Source: Pleurodeles waltl
Taxonomy: Eukaryota; Chordata; Amphibia; Caudata; Salamandridae
NCBI RefSeq assembly: GCF_031143425.1
Contig: NC_090443.1
Span: forward strand, 1,059,818,423-1,059,882,422
Length of the DNA stretch: 64,000 nt
Direction of reading: 5' to 3'
Under the pieces are notes generated by a model, which was not told the DNA's origin, did no database searches, and was given only the letters and a program-made list of their open reading frames with translations. The position numbers were made by a program, and so were the translations under genes. Positions within the stretch are counted from its first letter, which is position 1; the number at the start of each line of letters is the position of its first letter. Positions 53,700 to 64,000 of this stretch are shown one piece after another.

Positions 53700-56600
53700 G
53701 TTTCAATTTAATCTTGTCCTATGAAGTGTTTTGTTCATTTTAAACAAGATCAATCCCTTCATATTTTAAGGCTAGATACTGGACCTTCTGACTAGGACAA
53801 CTGTGCCAGCCTCACTGAGCACATGCTCAGAAGACACACTGGCTACTGGACAAGCCAGATATTTTATTGCCAGCCTGCTGAGCTCTGGCAATTGGTGCAT
53901 CATCCCATACAAATAGACAATTGGGTTTTGATCCAGGGAGACCTAATTTGGGTCACCCAGACAGTTTTGACCCATCTTCTGAATGGTTATTGGTATTGCA
54001 CTTACTTGACTTCTTTTGCCTTCGTCTCTGCGCTTGAGGTAGTCCCTGCCACTTGAAACCAAGCCATTGCAGAGGTTGGGTCAAATTCTTTTTTTGCTGT
54101 ATCGCTGGTGATCATGGTATTGGGTGTGAGACAACAGCACTATCCTCTCTGGAGGTTGAAGGCTGAACATCAGAACTGCCTGGGCCTCTAATTTCCAGCC
54201 ATTCTTCTTTTAGGCCTTTTGCTTGAGCAACAGTCTAAGTCTTATAAAGGAATGAGAAAGGAATGAAAATCAAGTGAAAGTGGGCAGTATTTTTGTGTGC
54301 CATGGATTAAGTAGTGTGGCACATATGTACTATTTAGAGGACACAATCTCTCTTTGAAGACTTGAATTAACATCCAAGCGAATGATTAAGCTCTGAACCA
54401 AGTTATTTGCTTCTTCAATCACATCCAAAAACCTTTGCACCACCTTTTTCAACTGGTCCTGTAGCAGAGGCAACATGGGGATAGCCTGGCTCATTGTACT
54501 GTCCTCCTTGCTGGCGACTGTGCAAAAATCTCAAAAGGAAGTAGCATTTGTGTCAGGGACTTGACTGGCCCCTATTTGTCCACCTACATTGTCATGTTTT
54601 TACCAGTTGCATCCCATGCTCTTCGAAGAACATAGTCATTGATCAGTCTGTATTGCTCATACTGATGTTACAGCATATAGTAGTTCAAGTTCCAACATGC
54701 TGGTACCTCCTATATAAGGATTTTAATCAGTACTCTATTGGCACACTAAATGATCCTCAACTGCTTCAGAGCTTTTAAAGAATGGCTGAAATGAGTACAG
54801 ATTCTTCAGGAGGTGGCCAGTATTTCGCAATGTCTGCTTTTTTCATGCTCAATCAGGTTGATGGAATGCACCAAACATTGGCCCCTGAAACATCCACCAT
54901 CTGTCATGGTTTTGATTATATTACTGCCATCGTCCATGGCAGCAAATCCAATTCCGAGGCCTCTGGGTCGAAATCATTCAAACACCTTGCTGGTAAACTT
55001 GTCTAAGATGTTTACAGCTCTACGGGATTTCTCCATGGCGAACATTGCTACTGTTACATAACCCAAATACCTTTAAGATTTCTCCAGTGCTGAGACCTGC
55101 ACATAGCTGTAGCCTACAGGTACATGTGTAATCAGTTGCTTGACAACTGGTCTACATGTCTTTTTTTATCAGGTGGATAATGTACACTCCGCTGCATGGC
55201 TTGACAACCAATTGCAGCATATCAGGATGGAGAATAAAACAGCAACTCTGTCAAAATAAGTCTGGCTTCTATTTTGAGCAGATGGCCACTAGGCCTGGGC
55301 ACAGTTCACAGAGTTCTGCTACATGGAACTCCGCGAAGTAGTGAAAAAACTCCACTGCGCTACACGGAGTTCTGCGTGGGGCTTAGTTTGGGTAAGTTGC
55401 ATTGTTTACTCTGATTGTGAGAGCCAGGAGTTTCTCCTGTGCTGTAAATCAGTGCAAACTGCATCACGTGTCATGCCAGAGTGTGCTAACTTCTTTCTGC
55501 CACTTGAGTACATACCGCGACCGCCCGTGTTCAGAAATTTCACTCGCCAACATAGCAATTTCAGTAGATCATGCTCAGCAACTTAATGTTGGTGAGCAGC
55601 ATGAGAGGAAACGCTATGCTGTGTGTCGCTTCACAGAGGTATTTTTAACAGAGTGGGCAAAACTCCATGAACTTTGCAAGCAAAACAGAATTCTTTGCCT
55701 GCCCTTAATGGCCCTAATAGCCACCACAAATTCTATAAATACCACTTCTTTCATTAAAAAAAGGGACGGAGGTCTAGCGCTAACACTTTACATGGCGTAC
55801 TCTCCTACAAACATGACATTGGGTGGTTGCATTCCTAGGTCCTCTCCTGCCTAAACATGCCAATAATAGGAGCTTGGATTTACTTTCTTTTGTGGTGCCA
55901 CTGACACATGTGACTTCCGGAGAGAACCAGGAGATTGTAGACTCCATGTGCATCCATCGAGAATCTCTGCATGCAGCAGTGTCTGCACCTGAGTCTTTTG
56001 CTATTTGAAGGTTACTGTTGCTGGTGATATTGGAACACTGCAGGGGACAGGGCTGCATTGTGTAAAGCTGTAATTTTCTTCCACCTCATCACCTCTTTCT
56101 ATCACTGTGATTGGAACAGCTTCCCTTCTCTCATCACCACCACTTCTAGCACCTGCCTTTTTAAGATGCTCCTCCCACCGGACTGTGTGCTTTTTTCATG
56201 TAGGACATTTGACCTCCAGTACTGTAGTGTGTACCTGGCTTAACCTGACAAACATACACATGGCAAATGTAGCTTATTGTAATGTACTGCTTGCTAATCA
56301 GAAAGAAGTCACAAACCAATGCCTGAAGAACTGGAGGTGGGTGGCTGTATTGTTGCCTCTCTGTAGGTTGTACTTCAACTGTGATAGTGGTAGATGCAGG
56401 CCGCAATGGAGGGGTCTCACAATTATGGAAGCTGGCAGTGATGGTGATGTATCACATGCACCTAAGCAGGAACATAAGGGGTTATCTCGGTGTACTCTGA
56501 TCCACCCTGCATACTGACAATTACTGGATCGTTAGCACTGTCACTTTCCATAATTCTAAGTCTTTCAGCAACTATCCTTTTCCTTTGTCTCTTGGTGCAG

Positions 56601-57200
56601 ATCTCAGACTCATCTGTGGCCAATCCATGTCCAGATCATTAAAAGGTGGGCTTGGAGCACATGGTGGAGAACCTTTCCTATCCTTTTCAGAAAGCTAAAC
56701 TTTCTGTTCTACTCCTACTTCAGGAAGAACTATTGTTGGCTGTAGCTCCTGTTGTCTATTTGCCTATGACTGATGGGTACTTTGCAGCTGGGACAAATCT
56801 ATTTGAGATTCACTACTTATTGCCATGACTGCAGTGACTGTATCACTTTGAGACATGTGCTTATATTTCACATTAAGTTGGGGTGTTGTTGTTGATGTAG
56901 GAGTGCATCTTCCAGCCTTTTTCTACCCAGAGGAGGGTGCTGCAGGTAAAGCACATTTCCTGAAAAAGGTGGAGGGTGTTGCACCAGTGATGGCAATCTC
57001 CTTCTTCTCCTTCTCAATGGTCACTCTCTTGGCAGGAACGCCCTTCTTTGGAGTTGTCTTCAAGTTCTTTCCTAAGTGTGGCAGTTGCCACTTAGCTGTG
57101 CAAGAGGAAGCAGAGGAGGGCTCAAGTGGTGTGTCCCTTGCATCCTGATGTGTGGCAGTACTGTGTGTCATGTCTCTTGTAAACCTAAAAGCAAATAAAC
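53700..57200 (-). pseudogene. hAT-family transposase relic
   Basis: Minus-strand conceptual translation, with many stops and shifts, shows hAT landmarks in order. A Lys/Pro-rich N-terminal exon (56923-57195) follows a splice acceptor TTTGCTTTTAG at about 57198. A CHVC pair that may be a BED-finger remnant lies near 55800. Then: AAMDDGSNIIKTM near 54905-54945; VPACWNLNYYML near 54670-54705; IPMLPLLQDQLKKVVQRF near 54440-54490; and the C-terminal dimerisation block LSRLAIKYLACPVASVSSEH with LSEAGTVV near 53780-53890. Closest to Ac/ZBED-like hAT (established motifs). Termini and 8-bp duplication were not identified. Confidence 0.72.
55285..55385. repeat. Inverted repeat of GGAGTTCTGCG type within the hAT relic
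   Basis: CACAGAGTTCTGC, ATGGAACTCCGCG and CACGGAGTTCTGCG lie within 70 bp in mixed orientation. Possibly the end of another small transposon inserted in the hAT sequence. Confidence 0.4.
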
Positions 57201-58639
57201 AAGACCACAATGCACTGACACATGGCATTTGCAGTTTGAATTTACAGACAATATAAAGGTCATCACATATACTTAAGAATAGTGAATCCATGTCAGACCC
57301 TGCTTCAATATAAACATAATGTTTCAATAATAAACAGATTGAAAACTTGGCTTTATGTGCCTCTAATGCCTGTGAGATGTCTGTGGCAGGCAGCTTGTGC
57401 AGGGGAAAATTGAATAATTCCGAAAAATGACACCTATAGCAGACAGGGGGTGCAGGGGAAAATAGAAACATTCTTACAAAATTATTGCTGGCATGTGTGT
57501 GTGTCCTTTGAGACACCTATGGTATGCAGTTGACGCAGAGAAAATAATTAATCCTCCTCAAGGACATTGAACTTGCATCAAAGAAAAAAAATGAACAAAA
57601 AATAAAAAGCCACAGGCCTCCTCTATAATTGGCCCTAGAAAATGACTTTGAAAAGTGGAAGAAAAGGATTTAAACACTAACTACACAGAATGACCACTGG
57701 CCACATGTTCAGAACAGCAAGTAAGACGACATAGGCAACAAAGAACCCATGCAGGCCTCTGGCAAAAGCAAAGCACGCTGGCCACACAAAATAGTGCATG
57801 GCCACCAAGGGCAAAGGCATGAACAACAAAAACACATGCTGGCCTACAGAAAAGCATGCTGATTACACAAAATGTTCGCCGGCCACATGGCCACTAAGGA
57901 TGAAGGCATGGACAACAAAGAACACTTGCAGGCCTATGGCAAAAACATACAGGCTACACTACATGGCCACCCTGCTATATATAACTTGGGAAACAAACTA
58001 GTCCTAGACCAAAGACAAAATAGTGGCCTATGCCGAACACAACCGCAGTGGCCACAGAAAAATGGAGGCATGGCAACCAAAGAAGAAAACACTACCTATA
58101 GTTCAGCAATAACAAAAACAAACATTGTGTCAGCTTTAAAAATTCAACAACCACACACATCTCAATACATCAAAAATTACCACTCCAAAATACACTTTAA
58201 CACTTTGCAGAAACATGTAAAAGACAAAAATAAACACCTTTTGCATGTAATCCAAGTCCATCCATAAATTGATAGATGTTGTAACACAACAGTCAAACGC
58301 TTTAATAAAGACCCAATTACTAGTGCTGACTGGCTTTGGGCAGGCTAGGCCACAGACAGTATAATTAGGAAAATGCTAGTGCACAATTCATAAACCCCAC
58401 ACAAGAAAAGGAGTAAAATAATTTGAAACCAAGCCTCCAGCCTTCCCAAAAATGTGTAATGTCTAATGTCCCTTTAGAAACAAACTAAAAAGTGAATTCA
58501 AAATAGGCCCCTAATGCAACTCCAAGCCAGCCACAATCAAATTTAAATTTTAAGAAAAAAATTAATGGTGCATGCCGTCCATCTAATCAGAAATGTAACC
58601 AAAGTTTCTTAACACTTACTTGATTTCTCACAAGAAAAA
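57201..58639. other. Unassigned, AT-rich
   Basis: Contains imperfect repeats of GGCCACATGG / AAAGCATG / ACAACAAAGAACAC blocks (57690-58060), a loose tandem array with no coding signal. Confidence 0.35.
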
Positions 58640-58805
58640 TCCTTAAAATCCAAAGATATATGCAGCAAGTATTGTAGACAAACAAGAGAGTGATCTTTTC
58701 CCCCCAAAATCCAAATGGAAAATGATCAAGGGATGGACAAAGCAGTGAGAGAAGTCTTCTGGAGAGGAAGAGGAAGTTGAAGTCTCCATGACACTTCGTT
58801 CCTGT
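58640..58805 (-). other. Possible 5' exon of the hAT relic
   Basis: On the minus strand a T-rich tract ending CAACAG is followed by ATG and a 49-codon frame starting METSTSSSSPEDFSHCF; a donor-like CAA/GTAAGT lies at about 58618-58623. Linking it to the hAT sequence is conjecture. Confidence 0.25.
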
Positions 58806-59830
58806 TGAAAAAAAGTAGAATATAAAATGTGTTTCTAGCTAAACAAACTACCTGAACCATCTGTTCAGGTAGAATACCTACTCGAAAAAGTATTTAGAGT
58901 TGTTCTTGCTACTTCTTGAGCAGAAAATCTGCTTGAGAAGCAGCCCTTTGACCACAATGGCTTGTGTTGGAAAATCCAGCCGGAAGGCTTCCTAGTTTCT
59001 GGAAAACTCACTTGGAAACACTAAAAGCTTGCTGAAGCCTAGAACTTTTCCCATTCTCATAGCGTTGCTCGAATGGTAAAAAAATTCTGCCACTCAGTGA
59101 TTTGCGTAATTTGGACAGAACTCTGCATTAAAATAGTAATGCTGTGTCACTAAGTTTCTCTAATTCTGCAAGCGTAATGAAACATTCTGCCTGGACGTAC
59201 TCATAATGCGCAGGCAGATTGAGAGTTTGTCAGACATGGTGCACCATATGCCAAACTCTAAATCAAGCTTCATATTTGTAATCTCTAACCAGAGTTCACA
59301 AAGCCTGTTACCACCTCTAGGTAGACCCATATTCTCAGGCATTGGATCCTTCTGGGAACCCCTATCACAGTTTTATGACTTAAACAACTTATGCCATCTT
59401 ACTTGAAAGACACTAAATATGTCCTTATCCTACTAGAAGAGTTTCCTTTTGGCTCCTCTTCAGAAATACCTCTGAGTCAGGATGTAGGGGATCCTTCAGG
59501 AGGTTACAATTACTGACTTCCTGATGGAAAGTGACTTGCGTTAAGTGATATCTATAATCTATGAGATGAAATGTATTAGGCTGGCCACTGAAGAAAATGT
59601 ATTTAAATTCAAGGATATGCTATTTTGAGATGTATACAGGACTTCTACATTTCTGGTAAATAAGAACGTTCACAAATTGGAAATCCAAATTACCTAATGT
59701 CACAGTACACCATACAACCATCACCTGTTCTTAGAGAAGATATATATTGACAATACCCTGTTTATTTGGACCAAGGATGTAAATGATACAAATTGTTCCA
59801 TAGAACAGATTAAAACTTTAAGCTCTCCTG
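58806..59830. other. Unassigned
   Basis: No gene or clear repeat recognised. Confidence 0.3.
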
Positions 59831-59835
59831 GGTAT

Positions 59836-62706
59836 TGTAGGACGCTGGCCTGGCTTATAGTGGGTACCAATGGTATTTACACCTTGTGCCAGGTCCAGTT
59901 ATCCCTTATTAGTAGATTAGTAGTGTTCTAGCAGCTTAGACTGATAGAGGTAGCTATAGCACAGCAGCTTAGGCTGAACTAGGAGACATGCAAAGCTCCT
60001 ACTATACCACTTATATCATATTGGTACTATATCATAAGAAACACAATACTCAGGGTTACTAAAAATAAAGGTACTTTATTTTAGTGACAATGTGCCAAAA
60101 ATATCTCAGAGAATATACTCCCTTAGGAGGTAAGTAAATTACACAAAATATGCACAGTAAACCAAATCAGGTAAGTAACACAGTCAGAAAGTAGTGCAAA
60201 CACTGTAAAATACAATAGGATGCAATAGGCCTAGGGGCAACACAAACCATATACTAAGAAAGTGGAATGCGAACCACAAGTGGACCCCTAGGTAGTGTGT
60301 AGAGTGTCGCTGGGAGTGTAAGAAAACACTAAGGGTGTCCAAGATACCCCACCCCAAGACCCTGGAAAGTAGGAGTAAAGTACTACTATTTCCCCAGAAA
60401 CACACTAAAGTCGTGATAAAGGATTTTGCAAAGACCATAACAGACTTCAAAGCACTGAAGAATGATTCCTGGACCTGAGGACCTGCAAAGGAAGGGGACC
60501 AAGTCCAAGAGGAGCGAAAGTGTCCAGAGGGGAGGAGCACATTAAATCCCAGATGAAGGTGCAAAATGGCTGCCTCCGGATGGAAGAAGCTGAAGATTCT
60601 GCAACAACTAAAGGTACTAGGAACTTCTCCTTTGTGCAGAAGATGTCCTACGGTGTGCTGGAGAACGCAGATTTGTTTCCTTGGCAAAATACCACAAACA
60701 AGCCCTGCTAGCTGCAAGAGTCACAGTTGAAGAGAAAGGGTGCTGCCCGGGCCCAGGTAGGACCAGGATGTCGCCACTTGGGAGAGGAGACAGAGGAGGC
60801 CATCAGCAAGGTAGAGAGCCCATGCACAAGAAAGTAGCACCCGCAGAAGTTCTTGAACACGGGTTCAGAAAGTCTGAACATGGTGGTCATCTCAACAAAG
60901 CAAAAGAGTGCCCCACCACACCAGAGATCAACTCAGGGAGCTGAGCATCGCAGGACAGAGTGCTGGGGACCTAGGCTTGATTGTGCATGCAGGGTTTTGT
61001 GGCAATGTGCACAGAAGCTCTTGTAGCTACAGAACACGTGGTTCACAGGATAACTGTCTGGAGAGGGGAGGCAAGGGCTTACCTCCTCCAAATTTGGACA
61101 GTTGGACCACTGGACAGTCTGGGTCACTTGGGTCTACCACCTGTTTTCCAGGGGCCACGCTCGTCAGGATGAGATGGGTCCCAGAGTATCGGTGACGCTG
61201 AAGTTTGGTGCCTGGAGCAGGGGGAAGATTCTGTCAACCCACTGGAGATTTCTTCGTGGCTTGCAGTGCAGGATGAAGGCAGGCAGCCCCCATAGCATGC
61301 ACCAACAGGAAACAGTCGAGAAAGGCGGCAGGATTAGGCACTACAATGTCTCTGGTAGTCTTCCTTCTACTTTGTTGCAGTTTTGCAGGCGTCCTGGAGC
61401 ATTCAGCGGTCGATTCTTGGCAGAAGTCAAAGAGAGAGATGCAGAGGAACTTTGGTGAATTATTGCAAGCCGTTATCTGAGGAAAAGCCCACTGCAGAGA
61501 CCCTAAATAGCCCTCAGAGGAGGATTGGCTACCTAGTTAGGTAAGCACCTATCAGGAGGGGTCTCTGCTATCACCTGCTGGCACTGGCCACTCAGAGACC
61601 TCCAGAGTGCCCTCACACCTCTGGATTCAAGATGACAGAGGTCTGAGACACACTGGAGGAGCTCTGCGCACCACCCCTGGGGTGGTGATGGACAGGGGAG
61701 TGGTTACTCCCCTTTCCTTTGTTCAGTTTCGCACCAGAGCAGGGACTGGGGGTTCCCTGAACCAGTGTAGACTGGCTTATGCAAGGAGGGCACCATCTGT
61801 GCCCTTCAAAGCATTTCCAGAGGCTGGGAGGGGCTACCCTTCCCTAGCCTTTAACACCTATTTCCAAATGGAGAGGGTGTAACACCCTCTCTTAGAGGAA
61901 AACGTTTGTTCTGCCCTCCTGGGACTGGGCTGCCCAGATCCTAGGAGGGCAGAACCCTCTCTGTGGGGTGACAGCAGCTGTAGCTGCAGAGAAAACCCCA
62001 GAGATCTGGTTTAGCAGTACCCAGGGTCCATAGTGGAGCCACGGGGATGCATGGGATTGGCTCCCCAATGCCAGATTTGCATTGAGGGACAATTCCATGA
62101 TCTTAGACATGTTACATGTCCATATTCGGAGTTACCATTGTGAAGCTACATATAGGTATTGGCCTATATGTAGTGCACGCGTGTAATGGTGTCCCCTCAT
62201 TCACAACGTCCGGGTAAATGGCCCTGAAGTATGTGGGGGCACCTTTGCTAGTGCAAGGGTGCCCTCACACTTAGTAACTTTGCACCTAACCTTCAGCAAG
62301 TAAAGGTTAGACATATAGGTGACTTATAATTTACTTAAGTGCAGTGAAAATGGCTGTGAAATAACGTGTGCGTTATTTCACTCAGGCTGCTGTGGCAGTC
62401 CTGTGTAAAGGTTTGTCTGAGCTCCCTATGGGTGGCAAAAGAAATGCTGCAGCCCATAGGGATCTCCTGGAACCCCAATACCCTGGGTACCTAGGTACCA
62501 TATACTAGGGAATTATAAGGGTGTTCTAGTGTGCCAATTAAAATTGGTAAAAGTGGTTACTAGCCTATAGTGACAAATTTAAAGGCAGAGAGAGCATAAT
62601 CACTGAGGTTCTGGTTAGCAGAGCTCAGTGACACAGTTAGTCACTACACATTGACATATATGTAAAAATGGGGCTAACATGCCAGATAAGATGGTACTTT
62701 CCTACA
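59836..62706 (-). repeat. Solo LTR of the GMR1-like gypsy family
   Basis: Reverse-oriented LTR: complement starts TGTAGGAAAG (62706) and ends GCGTCCTACA (59836). Flanked by a 5-bp duplication GGTAT at 59831-59835 and 62707-62711. 2871 bp. Poly(A) signal on the minus strand at 60075-60080. Its U5 resembles the 5' LTR of copy 1 more than the 3' LTRs of copies 1 and 2. Confidence 0.9.
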
Positions 62707-62711
62707 GGTAT

Positions 62712-63559
62712 GACAACATGTCCTTCCTGGATCCTTCTCATCACTCCTCCATGAGGAGAGCTAGCTACAGCCATCAATGCTAAGCCAACAGTACTTGAAC
62801 GATTTGAGAATGGAGGTGATGGTTAATGACGCCACCTTACGAATGGCATAGGATACGTGACAGTCTGTCTTTGCAAACACAACAAATACTGCCAGAAGAT
62901 AAACATTTAAAAGTCCGCTTTAGAGTTCATCCTCCTATAACCATAGTTCCAGGGCCACTTCACTGATCCTCAGACTGTAACTCTCTACTTCAGTTTGGCA
63001 GTCAATGCCCTAAGACCCTAGAAGAAAATGTACTCTTCATTCCCTTTCATTGACTCAAAAGGAACTGTTCCTCTCTTTTTATATTTGAAGACCTTGCCAC
63101 AATACTAACCAAGATGCAGTTTTATACGCATTATCCATAGATATCTGCTGGCAAACTCTGGACTCAGAAAATGTGAAAACAAACAAAATAAAAACCTCCT
63201 GGATCTGCCTCCTGCTACAGGGCTTCTCCTTTATGGTTTTTGCAGCATCTGCTGCTTAACTGAAATAAGGTGAAAGTTTGAAGAGGAATGAACTCCCCTT
63301 CGGTGCTTATGAGACACACCAAATGCAACTGTAAAAATGTGGTGTTCATAACTGAGCAACAGTGACAATACCAAGAGGTCACAATAATAGCTTGACTTTA
63401 ATGTAATCCCATTTGGAAGGTGAAGTTTATTTGCAAGTAGAAGGATCCACCCTTCAGCCTTCACAGAAGTACATTACTGAACAAACAGAACAATCCTCAA
63501 CCTTGAACCCAAGCATGCCAAGCAATAATACACAATGACCCACACTTTGACATCAGCGA
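62712..63559. other. Unassigned
   Basis: AT-rich, no supported gene; short open frames only. Confidence 0.3.
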
Positions 63560-64000
63560 TAAAAACGACCTACTGCTGTGTCGAAGGCTGCCAAAAGACT
63601 GTCGCCACGGCTACCAGCCGCCGCCATATTATGAAAACAGCCGGATTTCTGCCACAAGAAGGGCGGAAATCCGGCTGTGGCCATACTGGCGGATGGCAGT
63701 AAGGTGGCGCTGCTACCACCAGCAGCACCACGCCAGTAGACTGCCGCTAGCTCTATTATGACAAATAATATGGCCTGGCGGTGTTCTGCTGGAAGGCGCT
63801 GCTGGCGGTGGCAGTGCCCCGTCCCCTCTCCTGCCGGAGGACCTCCTGGATCCAGGTAAGTCGAGTCTCCGTCAAGGGAGGGGGTTGGGGGGTGTTGGGT
63901 TTGTGTGTGGGGGTGTGTGCATGTATGTGTGAGTGTGTGCGTGAATGCGGGTGTGTGTTTAGTGTTGAGTGTGTGTGTGACTGTATTGAAGTGTGAGTGC
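63560..64000. mobile_element. MITE family B, partial (runs off window)
   Basis: 63580-63750 matches 49010-49184, and 63780-64000 is homologous to the complement of 26595-26790 of B2 (CAGGTAAGTCG, G-rich run, TG array). A TG-rich microsatellite occupies 63870-64000. Confidence 0.72.

Noticed and set aside
1..64000. Prokaryotic features (operons, Shine-Dalgarno sites, CRISPR), tRNA and rRNA genes
   Set aside because: Spliced-type genes, LTR elements and an olfactory receptor mark this as vertebrate DNA. No CRISPR-like direct repeat array, tRNA cloverleaf or rRNA sequence was noticed.

Overview
The window reads as intergenic DNA from a very large vertebrate genome, almost certainly an amphibian and most likely a salamander or newt. 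The reasons are one intact olfactory receptor gene alone among nested transposons, abundant PIF/Harbinger-type DNA transposons and Ty3/gypsy elements with roughly 3-kb LTRs, and L2, L1 and hAT relics. Harbinger expansion has been reported for the Iberian ribbed newt (Pleurodeles waltl); assignment to that genus is inference. There are no operons, and no tRNA, rRNA or CRISPR was seen.

Layout. 1-11612: a Ty3/gypsy element (copy 1, 5' LTR cut by the window edge) inserted in a Harbinger transposon whose transposase half follows (11613-13410). The Harbinger lies in an L1 relic (13411-15260). 16210-17393: old LTR and L2 pieces. 17394-about 26010: a second, much older gypsy element of conventional domain order, broken up by an L2 LINE (minus strand), a minisatellite and two MITEs. 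26275-27016: a MITE. 27480-39350: an old L2-like LINE split by gypsy copy 2 (27922-37592), which is itself broken by two MITEs and lacks its 5' LTR. 39640-41524: another LINE RT fragment and a MITE. 44206-45141: intact olfactory receptor gene (minus). 45802-48514: a solo LTR carrying a MITE. 49185-52834: a nearly full-length L2 with tandem 5' monomers. 53700-57200: a hAT transposase relic (minus). 59836-62706: a solo LTR of the copy 1/2 family (minus). 63560-64000: a MITE running off the window.

The main structural point is that gypsy copies 1 and 2 share the order gag-protease-integrase-RT-RNase H. Integrase lies upstream of RT, as in Ty1/copia, yet the proteins are Ty3/gypsy-like. This is the hallmark of the GMR1 group described from deuterostomes. 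The old gypsy at 17394-26010 has the usual RT-RNase H-integrase order, so both arrangements sit side by side. Both GMR1-like copies are dead (independent stops, indels and MITE insertions). Several MITE families with 3-bp target duplications (TAT, TTT, TCA, TTA, ATA) have inserted in the LTR elements, and comparing filled with empty sites fixes their ends exactly.

Limits: identities are estimated by eye, family names come from motif recognition, and stretches described as unassigned may hold old repeats that only a library search would reveal.
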